From Weeksellaceae bacterium (GTDB lineage: Bacteria; Bacteroidota; Bacteroidia; Flavobacteriales; Weeksellaceae), in NCBI GenBank assembly GCA_022701475.1, contig JAKOOI010000447.1, forward strand, positions 1-23,813: a DNA stretch of 23,813 nucleotides, written 5' to 3'. The position numbers and the translations under genes are program-made. Shown here one piece after another: positions 6,443 to 13,607 of this stretch; positions within the stretch are counted from its first letter, which is position 1; the number at the start of each line of letters is the position of its first letter. Under the pieces are notes generated by a model. The model was not told the origin of the DNA, did not search any database, and saw only the letters and a list, made by a program, of their open reading frames with translations.

Positions 6443-7099
6443 TTATGGCAAAGCTTCACCTACCTTTACGGCACAATTGTGCCATGGTTTGCCATGCGGA
6501 GGATTAAGTGCCGGTTTTTCTCCGATCTGAGGTGCGGGCCGGTTTGCTGAAGGATCGCTCTGAAGATTCATCTGGACAGGTTGTGCAGCAGTAGCAGCTG
6601 CAGCAGGGGCTACAGGCTTACTGTTCAACGGCTGTCCTACAGGAATATCACACCGGTGCCCCGGTTCTCCATGCGGCGGGTTCATTCCTTTGGCTGTAAC
6701 TGTTGTTTTCGCTTTCCCATTGGCATCTACCGTAAATTTCCCGGGCTGTACGGAATTGGGGTCAATCTGGACGGTCTGTCCCTGGCTGGTATTCATGGCA
6801 GCATTCTGTGCTCCCGGTGCGGGTGCGGAGTTCAGCGGTTGCCCTACAGGAATATCGCACCGGTGCCCCGGCTGCCCGTGCGGCGGATTCATGCCGGCTG
6901 AGGTAACGGTAGACATTCCGGATCCGGAGGTGGTTTTGATACCCGCCTGATCGAGGATAGAGGTCTTGGGAGCAGGGTTCATGGCCATCGCTGACGGCTG
7001 AACAGACGCTTCTTCTTTCAGGTAAGTCGGTCTTTCGTCTTTTTTGCAGGAAACGGTAACTATAGATAGGGCAACTGCGCCCAGTACAATATTCTTCAT
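6443..7099 (-). CDS. Lipoprotein with three HGxPxHxC repeats
   Basis: A 218-aa protein with a lipoprotein signal (MKNIVLGAVALSIVTVSC; lipid-attachment Cys18 followed by KK), so it is membrane-tethered and faces the periplasm or the cell surface. It is low in complexity, rich in Pro, Ala and Gln. Three near-copies of one motif occur: GMNPPHGQPGHRCDIPVG (69-86), GMNPPHGEPGHRCDIPVG (138-155) and a diverged ALNPPHGKPWHNCAVKVG (197-214). Each copy supplies two His and one Cys at fixed spacing, a plausible metal site. I know this NPPHGxPGHRCDIPVG motif from Bacteroidota proteins of unknown function and cannot name a family with certainty. It heads a set continuing into the Cys-rich protein and the HMA-bearing TonB receptor. 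An exact -7 box and a perfect inverted repeat lie just upstream. Confidence 0.88.
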   Translation of the reverse strand: MKNIVLGAVALSIVTVSCKKDERPTYLKEEASVQPSAMAMNPAPKTSILDQAGIKTTSGSGMSTVTSAGMNPPHGQPGHRCDIPVGQPLNSAPAPGAQNAAMNTSQGQTVQIDPNSVQPGKFTVDANGKAKTTVTAKGMNPPHGEPGHRCDIPVGQPLNSKPVAPAAAATAAQPVQMNLQSDPSANRPAPQIGEKPALNPPHGKPWHNCAVKVGEALP

Positions 7100-7115
7100 A
7101 TCTTCTGATGAAAAA

Positions 7116-7123
7116 CAAAATTA
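7116..7123 (-). promoter_or_regulatory. Probable -7 box for the repeat-lipoprotein gene
   Basis: The minus strand reads TAATTTTG, an exact TAnnTTTG match, ending 16 bases before the ATG at 7099. It overlaps one arm of the inverted repeat at 7118-7153. No convincing TTG at -33 was found. Confidence 0.4.
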
Positions 7124-7153
7124 GCAAAACATTTTGAATTGTTTTGCTAATTT
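7118..7153 (-). repeat. 14-bp perfect inverted repeat (terminator or operator)
   Basis: The arms AAATTAGCAAAACA (7118-7131) and its exact reverse complement (7140-7153) flank an 8-nt spacer. On the minus strand the hairpin is followed by TTGTTTTTC, so it can be an AT-rich intrinsic terminator for the response-regulator gene ending at 7211. It also covers the -7 box of the lipoprotein gene, so it could instead be a repressor site. Confidence 0.6.
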
Positions 7154-7210
7154 AACGGTATTATTGAAAGCAGGTACTCATTTGTTTAAAAAACAAAGCC
7201 TTTCCGGTTT

Positions 7211-7897
7211 TTAATTTTTTACCAGCAACCTGAATCCTTCCCCATGAACATTGATGATTTCCAGGCCTTCATCATCTTTCAGGAGCTTCCGCAGTTTGGC
7301 AATGTAAACGTCCATACTTCTTGCCGTAAAATAGTTTTCCTTCTTCCAGATTTTTCTTAAGGCAAGATCCCGCGGCATAAAGTCATTTCTGTGGATGCAG
7401 AGCAGTTTCAGCAATTCGTTTTCCTTTGGCGAAAGCTTGTATTCATTATCGCCTACCCGCAGCTGCCGCAGCATGGAATCAAAAAAGATATTGCTGATTT
7501 TAAACTGTTCCTGTTCTTCATTTTCCAAAGTGGAACTTCTCTGCAGGATCGCTTTGATTTTGTATAAAAGCAATTCCGTGTCAAACGGTTTGGTGATATA
7601 ATCGTCGGCACCCAGCTGGTATCCCTTCAGGATGTCCTCACGCATGTTTCTTGCCGTAAGAAAAATGATCGGGGTGTTTTTGTCTATTTTTTTTACGTCT
7701 TCGGCCAGTGAGAATCCGTCTTTTTTAGGCATCATGACATCGAAGATACAGATGTCGAATTCGTTTTCCGTAAATTCTTTCAGTCCCATTTCTCCATCCG
7801 TAGCCAGCGTTACCTCAAAATTATTGATGGATAGATAATCCTTCAGTACTGCGCCGAAACTCTGGTCGTCTTCTACTAATAATATTCTGTTGCTCAT
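7211..7897 (-). CDS. OmpR/PhoB-type response regulator
   Basis: A 228-aa cytosolic two-component regulator. The receiver domain (about 1-120) has the acidic pair Asp10-Asp11 (LLVEDD), phospho-acceptor Asp53 (CIFDVMMPKKDG), Thr81 (IIFLTARN) and Lys103 (ITKPFD). The C-terminal winged helix (about 130-228) shows LSPKENELLKLLCIHRND and the recognition helix region TARSMDVYIAKLRKLLK, typical of OmpR-type DNA-binding domains. The histidine kinase gene precedes it on the same strand with a gap of under 100 bp, so they are probably one unit. I chose the ATG at 7897 because the protein then opens MSNRILLVEDD; an in-frame ATG at 7909 would add four residues. The target genes are not shown by the sequence. 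Confidence 0.95.
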   Translation of the reverse strand: MSNRILLVEDDQSFGAVLKDYLSINNFEVTLATDGEMGLKEFTENEFDICIFDVMMPKKDGFSLAEDVKKIDKNTPIIFLTARNMREDILKGYQLGADDYITKPFDTELLLYKIKAILQRSSTLENEEQEQFKISNIFFDSMLRQLRVGDNEYKLSPKENELLKLLCIHRNDFMPRDLALRKIWKKENYFTARSMDVYIAKLRKLLKDDEGLEIINVHGEGFRLLVKN

Positions 7898-7985
7898 AAT
7901 GGTAATCATTAAACATTAATACTGAGAATGAACAAGTCACTCTTCCTCGTCTTTATTTATTATCTGGTTTATTTATAGGGTATGG

Positions 7986-9533
7986 TCAGCTCATCGGCAG
8001 TTTGATGGTGAAGGTACTGCCTTTCCCCTTCTGTGAGTCTACAATGATGAGGCCTTTGTGCAGTTCCACGATCTTTTTTACATAAGACAGTCCGAGTCCC
8101 TGACCTTTCACATTATGGATATTTCCGGTTTCTTCCCTAAAGAACTTTTCAAAGATTTTGGTTTTGTTCTGCGTTTCCATCCCCATCCCTTTATCGGAAA
8201 TTTCAATCACGTACCAATGGCCTTCATTACTGGTCTTGATGCTGATTTCCGGTGCTTCCGGTGAGTACTTGTTCGCATTGTCCAACAGGTTGACCAGCAT
8301 ATTGCTGATGTGGAATTCATCAATCCTGAAATTATAATCTGTTGCATTGAATTCCTGTTTAAGGCTCCCGTTTCTCTGCTGTATGATCAGGTTAAAAGAC
8401 TCGGTGGTTCTTCTGATCAGTTCCCGTACATTGGTTTCCTTCAGGAACAGATTGACTTCATTCCTTTCCAGCTTGGACATGTTCAGTACGTTTTCCACCT
8501 GCTTCTTCATCCTCAGGTTTTCCTGTTTGATGAGCTCGGAATAATATTTTACCTTATCCGGATTGGTGGCAATTTTATCGTTGGCAAGGGAATCCGTGGC
8601 TACGGAAATGGTTGCCAGCGGTGTTTTAAACTCGTGGGACATATTATTGATGAAGTCGGTCTTTACCTCAGCCAATTTTTTTTGCCGCATCATATAATTG
8701 ATGGAAATAATATAGATCCCCAGAATGGTAAGCAGGGAGAGAAAAGTTCCCAGCAGCATGGGCCAGTTGTTCATGGCAAGGGAATATTCCTTTTTCGGGA
8801 ATACCAGTGCCAGCGTGTATAATGTCCTTTCCTTGGAATCCGTAAAAAGAGGGTAGCTGTAGGTGTTGTTATCTTTTTTCTCTTTGTAAAGTTTGTTGGC
8901 CACACTGGTGAGTAGATTGCCTTTATCGATAACACCATAGCCGAAAGCTGCCGAAATTCCCCGGATTCTCAGTTCTTTGGTAATAACGGAATCCAGCACC
9001 TTACTACTTACCCTCTTGGTAATCGGGAGGTTATTGCCGTTTACTTTTACAAATTCCTTCATGGCATAATCACCGTTTTCAATATCCCTGTTGAGGTCTG
9101 CTGTCAGGAGTTCGCGGCTGGTGGTATCCCGTTTTATCTTATAGGCCGCCTCATCGGAATACAGGGTTGTCAGTTTCAGGGAATCGCCTTTCTTGGAGAT
9201 CGGAAGCTGGTTCTTTTCGATGATGTTCTTGGAATAAATAATCTGCCGCTGGGTTCCGGAGTCCTTGATCTGCTGAATGGCCGTAAGTGAAGGCTGGCTG
9301 CTGTTGGCAAGAATATTGTTCCTGAAATTTTTGGCATCTACATTCAGGTATTTATCCACTTCCGCTTCACCCACGATTTTTGAAGTATTCTCCAGCGCGG
9401 AATACACCTTGGAAGAGAAATCCTGATCCAGGGCGCCATAATAACGTTTCAGCCAATAAAACTGGAGTGTTACAAAAACAATCAGTGAGATCGTCATGAA
9501 CACTGAGATTATCGGAATGAATTTATTATTCAT
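7986..9533 (-). CDS. Membrane sensor histidine kinase
   Basis: A 515-aa inner-membrane kinase. Membrane helices lie at about 6-28 (IPIISVFMTISLIVFVTLQF) and 258-281. The ~230-residue region between them should face the periplasm; it has no domain I can name. The catalytic part starts after KKLAEVKTDFINNMSHEF, with His300 as the phospho-acceptor in the H-box. The N-box is NMLVNLLDNANKYSPEAP (411-428), G1 is SDKGMGM and G2 is KGQGLGLSYV. All ATPase motifs look intact. It is the partner of the response regulator directly downstream. No HAMP or PAS domain is evident. The signal is unknown; closeness to a metal-handling cassette makes envelope metal a possible but unproven input. The upstream 194-bp gap to the divergent SRPBCC gene should hold its promoter, but no clear -33/-7 pair stands out. 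Confidence 0.94.
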   Translation of the reverse strand: MNNKFIPIISVFMTISLIVFVTLQFYWLKRYYGALDQDFSSKVYSALENTSKIVGEAEVDKYLNVDAKNFRNNILANSSQPSLTAIQQIKDSGTQRQIIYSKNIIEKNQLPISKKGDSLKLTTLYSDEAAYKIKRDTTSRELLTADLNRDIENGDYAMKEFVKVNGNNLPITKRVSSKVLDSVITKELRIRGISAAFGYGVIDKGNLLTSVANKLYKEKKDNNTYSYPLFTDSKERTLYTLALVFPKKEYSLAMNNWPMLLGTFLSLLTILGIYIISINYMMRQKKLAEVKTDFINNMSHEFKTPLATISVATDSLANDKIATNPDKVKYYSELIKQENLRMKKQVENVLNMSKLERNEVNLFLKETNVRELIRRTTESFNLIIQQRNGSLKQEFNATDYNFRIDEFHISNMLVNLLDNANKYSPEAPEISIKTSNEGHWYVIEISDKGMGMETQNKTKIFEKFFREETGNIHNVKGQGLGLSYVKKIVELHKGLIIVDSQKGKGSTFTIKLPMS

Positions 9534-9672
9534 GAGTTTATTTTATAATTTTTTAAGAATGATAATGTTAAAATTAATCATTTTATAAGTCAATGAACAA
9601 AAAACAAACCATAAAATTGTGTAATTTTTCTTAAAAGGCGCTTTTTTAACAATTTTTTATTAAATTTTTAGT

Positions 9673-9680
9673 TATCTTTA
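9673..9680 (+). promoter_or_regulatory. Possible -7 box for the SRPBCC gene
   Basis: The sequence TATCTTTA differs from TAnnTTTG only in the last base and lies about 48 bp before the start codon. The rest of the AT-rich 194-bp divergent gap (9534-9727) shows no repeat or other clear signal. Confidence 0.3.
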
Positions 9681-9727
9681 ATATAAGGGTAAGGCTGAAG
9701 AGCTGTCCCGGAACCACCAAATAAAGT

Positions 9728-10222
9728 ATGTATATGAAAACCGATATTATTTTTAATGAAGATGCTGATGCAGGTCATGTGTATGTAATGGCCGTTTACA
9801 GCACGGATGTTTCCAGCGTATGGAACCATTTCACCCGGTCGGCACTGCTGGATCTGTGGTGGGCACCCAAGCCCTGGAAATGTGAAACTATAAGCCAGGA
9901 TTTCCGGGAGGGAGGCATTTGGCGGTACGCCATGTTGGGACCTGAAGGGGAGAAACATGATGCCCAGGTAAAATATGGTGAAATTACAGACCACAGAAGC
10001 TTCGATGCCACTGATGCATTTTGCGACGAACACGGAAATGTCAGCGATGCTTTTCCGCAGGTAAAATGGCTTTTCGGATTTACCGGGGTGGAAGAAGGGA
10101 CCAAAGTTACGGTCAATATTCATTTTAAGACGCAGCAAGAGATGCGTCAGATTCTTGAAATGGGCTTTAAAGAAGGCTTTATGACAGGTCTGGCTCAGTT
10201 GGAGGAGATTCTGGCAGTTTGA
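9728..10222 (+). CDS. SRPBCC/AHSA1-domain protein
   Basis: A 164-aa soluble protein with the START-like fold of the AHSA1 (activator of Hsp90 ATPase homologue 1-like) group. The diagnostic run is visible: VSSVWNHFTRSALLDLWWAP (29-48) at the first helices, then ISQDFREGGIWRYAML (55-70), then a strand ending WLFGFTGVEEGTKVTVNIHF, and a long C-terminal helix (MGFKEGFMTGLAQLEEIL) that closes the ligand cavity. In bacteria these proteins bind hydrophobic small molecules; the ligand and role here cannot be read. It is a single-gene unit, divergent from the histidine kinase and followed by a strong bidirectional terminator. An ATG two codons later (9734, MKTDIIFN) is an equally plausible start. Confidence 0.88.
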   Translation: MYMKTDIIFNEDADAGHVYVMAVYSTDVSSVWNHFTRSALLDLWWAPKPWKCETISQDFREGGIWRYAMLGPEGEKHDAQVKYGEITDHRSFDATDAFCDEHGNVSDAFPQVKWLFGFTGVEEGTKVTVNIHFKTQQEMRQILEMGFKEGFMTGLAQLEEILAV

Positions 10223-10247
10223 AAATAAGGCAATTTGAAAATTAATG

Positions 10248-10287
10248 AAAAAGATGCTGTCCAAACTTTTTGAACAGCATCTTTTTT
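10248..10287. terminator. Strong bidirectional terminator
   Basis: A perfect 13-bp stem, aaaaagatgctgt (10248-10260) with acagcatcttttt (10274-10286), encloses a 13-nt loop. A-runs on one side and T-runs on the other let it work for both convergent genes, the SRPBCC gene on plus and the 113-aa gene on minus. Confidence 0.9.
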
Positions 10288-10339
10288 GTTGATCTTTTCC
10301 CTGAAAATTTGTTTAGCCGGACAGGCTTGAAAGTAATGT

Positions 10340-10681
10340 TCAGATTAATTCTTCATCCTGAAAATATTGGATGATGGCTTTTTTCATTAGAAGCTGCTGC
10401 TCGTTCGGCTTCAGTTCCGGAAGTTCCTCCACTATTTCGAAATGCGGATAACCGTCGTCGTCATAATGTGAAAATTTATAGTATCCGAAAGGTTCAAGTA
10501 ACCTGCATACGGCAATGTGGATCAGGTTTACTTTGTCATCCTTCGTATATTTCTGCTGGCCGCTTCCTAATTCCTGAAGGCCGATCAGAAACAGGTAGGT
10601 TTCAATCGGCGCATTCTTTTCCGTATCAAAAGTTTCAATGAAAAACTGTTCTACTTTCTGCCAGTATTCTGCTTCATTCAT
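10340..10681 (-). CDS. Conserved-looking small soluble protein of unknown function
   Basis: A 113-aa acidic protein with no signal peptide or membrane helix. I do not recognise a family. It appears largely helical in its first half (NEAEYWQKVEQFFIETFD, then PIETYLFLIGLQELG), has a central GYYKFSHYDDDGYPHFE segment that looks like a short beta hairpin, and closes with an amphipathic helix (EQQLLMKKAIIQYFQDEE). Codon use and G+C resemble its neighbours. It starts 24 bp after the oligopeptidase B stop on the same strand, so the two are probably co-transcribed; whether they act together is unknown. Confidence 0.75.
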   Translation of the reverse strand: MNEAEYWQKVEQFFIETFDTEKNAPIETYLFLIGLQELGSGQQKYTKDDKVNLIHIAVCRLLEPFGYYKFSHYDDDGYPHFEIVEELPELKPNEQQLLMKKAIIQYFQDEELI

Positions 10682-10705
10682 GAGTGGTAAATTGATAAGT
10701 TGGGT

Positions 10706-12766
10706 TTATTGTATAGGTTCATGGGTTTTTTGATCCACCATCAGAAGAAATGCAAATTCCAGGGCATCCTCTTTCAGGGATTCAAATCTTCCGCTGGCTC
10801 CGCCGTGTCCTGCGCTCATATCCGTTTTGAAAACCAACAGGTTGTGATCGGTTTTCAGTTCCCTGAGCCGGGCTGTCCATTTGGCCGGTTCCCAGTACTG
10901 GACCTGGGAATCGTGCAGCCCGGTGGTGATGAGGACATTCGGGTAGTCTTTGGCTTCCACGTTATCATATGGTGAATATTCTTTCATGTAATGATAATAT
11001 TCTTCATCGTTCGGATTTCCCCATTCGTCGTATTCTCCGGTCGTCAGAGGGATGGTCTCATCCAGCATGGTCGTTACCACATCTACAAAAGGTACCTGTG
11101 CCACGATCCCGTTGAATAAAGCCGGTTCATAATTCATTACGGCTCCTACCAGCAGGCCGCCGGCGCTTCCGCCCATGGCATACAGGTGTTCCGGAGAGGT
11201 GTAGTTTTCCTGAACCAGGTATTTCCCGGCATCGATAAAATCGAAGAACGTGTTTTTCTTATGCAGCATCTTGCCTTCTACGTACCATTCCCTCCCCAGA
11301 TATTCGCCGCCGCGGATATGGGCAATGGCATAAATAAAGCCTCTGTCCAGAATGGAAAGCCGTACATTGGAAAAGCTTGCATCCACCGTGTGTCCGTAGC
11401 TTCCGTAACCGTATAACAGCAGGGGAGTGTCTGCAGACTTCTGCGTGTTTTTATGATAGACCAGGGAAACCGGTATTTTCGTTTCTCCGTCTCTGGAATC
11501 TGCCCAGATTCTTTCTGAGACATAATTTTCAGGGAAAAATTTTCCGCCCAGGACTTCCTGCTGTTTCAGGAGAACGGTGGTTTTTTCCTTCATATTGTAT
11601 TCGTAGGTTGAACTTGGCTGGGTCAGCGAAGTATAGCCGTATCGTACAATTTCCGTGTCAAACTCCAGATTCACCCCGATGTAGGCGGTGTAGGTGGGAT
11701 CTGAGAACGGCAGATAATGCGATTCCTGTGTTTTTTCATCAATAATCCTGATCTGAAGCAGCCCTTCTTCACGTTCTTCCAGCACCAGGTAATTTCTGAA
11801 GATTTCAAAACCTTCGAGCAGGATTTCCGGGCGGTGAGGAATAACATCGGTCCAGTTTTCCATGCCGCAGTGGCTGATCTTCGTTTTTACGATCTTGAAA
11901 TTGAAAGCGTCGTCTGCATTGGTGATGATATAGAATTCGTCTTCGTAATGCTCTACGGAATACTCGAGGTCATCAATTCTCGGCTGAATGATCGTCCAGT
12001 CCGCAAAAACATTATCCGAAGGGATAAACCGGTGTTCATCCGAAATTGTGCTTGAACTGGCAATGAAGATGTATTCCATTGATTTTGTTTTGAACACATT
12101 TACATCAAAGGTGTCATCTTGCTCATGGAAAATCAGGAGGTCTTCTGAGGTATCGGTTCCCAGCTTATGCCTGTATACCTGGAAGGCGCGCAGGCTTTCG
12201 TCTTTACGGATGTAGAAGACATGTTCATTATCATTGGCCCATACGGCCTTGCCGGTTGTGTTTTCAATCTTGTCCGGAAGGATCTCTCCCGTTCTGAGGT
12301 TTTTGAAATTGATGGTGTAGATCCTGCGGCTCACATTGTCCGAAGAAAAGGAGACCAGCTCGTTATCAGGGGATACGGCTACGCTTCCGACTTCAAAATA
12401 GCTTTCGCCTTCAGCCAGTACATTGACGTCAATGAGGATTTCTTCCTCATGATCCAGGCTTTGGTATTTGCGGCAGAAAATAGGGTATTCCTTTCCTTCT
12501 TCATACCTTACGATATACCAGTAGCCATTGAAAAAATAAGGCAGGGATTCATCATCTTTCTTGTAACGGGCCTTCATTTCCTCAAAGAGTTCTTCCTGCA
12601 TGGATTCCGTGTCCTTCATGATGAAATCGGCATAGGCGTTTTCTTCTTCAAGGTAGCGGATCACTTCGGGATTTTCCCTTTCATTGAGCCAGAAATAAGG
12701 GTCTGTTCTTCTGTCGCCGTGTATTTCCAGTATCTTTTCTATTTTTTTTGCCTTTGGAGCTTCCAT
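10706..12766 (-). CDS. ptrB: Oligopeptidase B (S9A serine peptidase)
   Basis: A 686-aa cytosolic serine peptidase of the prolyl oligopeptidase family that cleaves short peptides after basic residues. The N-terminus (PKAKKIEKILEIHGDRRTDP, then YFWLNERENPEVIRYLEEEN) is the usual S9A lead-in, followed by a beta-propeller to about residue 410 that limits access to small substrates. The catalytic alpha/beta-hydrolase domain has the nucleophile Ser534 in GGSAGG, Asp619 in TTGLHDSQV and His654 in SAGHGG, positions that fit the oligopeptidase B family well. The segment LTTGEYDEWGNP (574-585) carries an acidic residue of the type linked to preference for arginine or lysine. No signal peptide is present. 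It is followed on the same strand by a 113-aa unknown gene. The next gene upstream, hemD, has its own terminator between, so a separate promoter is expected, though I could not place one. Confidence 0.95.
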   Translation of the reverse strand: MEAPKAKKIEKILEIHGDRRTDPYFWLNERENPEVIRYLEEENAYADFIMKDTESMQEELFEEMKARYKKDDESLPYFFNGYWYIVRYEEGKEYPIFCRKYQSLDHEEEILIDVNVLAEGESYFEVGSVAVSPDNELVSFSSDNVSRRIYTINFKNLRTGEILPDKIENTTGKAVWANDNEHVFYIRKDESLRAFQVYRHKLGTDTSEDLLIFHEQDDTFDVNVFKTKSMEYIFIASSSTISDEHRFIPSDNVFADWTIIQPRIDDLEYSVEHYEDEFYIITNADDAFNFKIVKTKISHCGMENWTDVIPHRPEILLEGFEIFRNYLVLEEREEGLLQIRIIDEKTQESHYLPFSDPTYTAYIGVNLEFDTEIVRYGYTSLTQPSSTYEYNMKEKTTVLLKQQEVLGGKFFPENYVSERIWADSRDGETKIPVSLVYHKNTQKSADTPLLLYGYGSYGHTVDASFSNVRLSILDRGFIYAIAHIRGGEYLGREWYVEGKMLHKKNTFFDFIDAGKYLVQENYTSPEHLYAMGGSAGGLLVGAVMNYEPALFNGIVAQVPFVDVVTTMLDETIPLTTGEYDEWGNPNDEEYYHYMKEYSPYDNVEAKDYPNVLITTGLHDSQVQYWEPAKWTARLRELKTDHNLLVFKTDMSAGHGGASGRFESLKEDALEFAFLLMVDQKTHEPIQ

Positions 12767-12795
12767 TCAATACTAATTGTTTTTCAAATGTAATT

Positions 12796-12831
12796 AAAAA
12801 AAAACCATCTTTCCGGTATGAAAAGACGGTT
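12796..12831 (-). terminator. Intrinsic terminator after hemD
   Basis: On the minus strand AACCGTCTTTTC (12820-12831) pairs with GGAAAGATGGTT (12803-12814), with two G:U pairs, and is followed by about nine T residues. It lies 24 bp past the hemD stop and before the ptrB start. Confidence 0.8.
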
Positions 12832-12854
12832 AAGGTATATTTTACGGTAAAACC

Positions 12855-13598
12855 TTACTTATGCAGGGCTTTAATATATTTTTCCAGGGCCATGGTCATG
12901 GACGGTGTTTCTTTCGTAGGGGCCATAAGGTCTACTTTCAGTCCTGCTTCTTCGGCAGCGGCCAGTGTGGTGGTTCCGAAAACCCCGATTCTGGTTTCTT
13001 CCTGTTTAAAATCCGGAAAATTCTGCTGCAGTGATTTGATTCCCTGCGGGCTGAAGAAAATCAGCATGTCGTAATCCTTGATGGTAATGTCGGTAAGATC
13101 GCTGCATACCGTTCTGTACATAATGGCTCTCTTCCAGTCTACGTTAGAAGCTTCCATGGTCCTTACGATATCCGGGCTCAGGACATCGGAAGACGGCAGA
13201 AGGTATTTCTCCGTCGGAAACTTCTTGAAAAGCGGCGCCAGGTCCGAGAAATTCTTTTCCCCGAAGCTGATTTTCCTTTTCCTGTAGACGATGTGCTTCT
13301 GCAGGTAATTGGCAATGGCTTCGGACTGGCAGATGTAACGCATCGTATCCGGTACCGAAAAACGCATTTCTTCAGCGAGTCTGAAGTAATGGTCTATTGC
13401 ATTCTTACTCGTGAAAATAATCCCGGTATACTGCGTAAGATCGATCTTTTGTGTTCTCAGTTCTTTATTGTCAACTCCTTCGACATGGATAAAAGGACGG
13501 AAATCTATCTTTATCTTTTCCTTTTTCGCAATATCCAGGTACGGAGACGACTCGCTAGGGGCTGGCTGTGATACCAATATAGACTTTATTCTCATCAT
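12855..13598 (-). CDS. hemD: Uroporphyrinogen-III synthase
   Basis: A 247-aa cytosolic enzyme that cyclises hydroxymethylbilane with inversion of ring D to give uroporphyrinogen III, the branch point to haem, sirohaem and cobalamin. HemD is poorly conserved, but the recurrent signatures are present: KSILVSQPAPSESSPY at the N-terminus, GIIFTSKNAIDHYF near residue 60-72, MLIFFSPQGIKSL near 177-189, IGVFGTTTLAAAEEAGL near 203-219, and the closing APTKETPSMTMALEKYI. The two pseudo-symmetric lobes of the family fit the length. It follows the DUF4271 gene with a 9-bp gap and is probably co-transcribed with it. A second ATG one codon later (13595) is an equivalent start. No other haem gene is in the window. 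Confidence 0.92.
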   Translation of the reverse strand: MMRIKSILVSQPAPSESSPYLDIAKKEKIKIDFRPFIHVEGVDNKELRTQKIDLTQYTGIIFTSKNAIDHYFRLAEEMRFSVPDTMRYICQSEAIANYLQKHIVYRKRKISFGEKNFSDLAPLFKKFPTEKYLLPSSDVLSPDIVRTMEASNVDWKRAIMYRTVCSDLTDITIKDYDMLIFFSPQGIKSLQQNFPDFKQEETRIGVFGTTTLAAAEEAGLKVDLMAPTKETPSMTMALEKYIKALHK

Positions 13599-13607
13599 TG
13601 ACTTTTA

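Noticed and set aside
6581..6950. Tandem-looking plus-strand frames opposite the repeat lipoprotein
   Set aside because: Their repetition only mirrors the three HGxPxHxC repeats on the minus strand.
8310..8822. A 170-codon plus-strand frame inside the histidine kinase
   Set aside because: It is antisense to the intact kinase core including the H-box and has no promoter or family.
9668..10264. A 198-codon open frame on the minus strand opposite the SRPBCC gene
   Set aside because: It is antisense to a gene with clear AHSA1 motifs, has no coherent domain, and includes the bidirectional terminator.
12167..12793. A 208-codon plus-strand frame opposite the start of ptrB
   Set aside because: It mirrors the oligopeptidase B coding sequence, is rich in Phe/Ile as expected for an antisense frame, and has no recognisable family.
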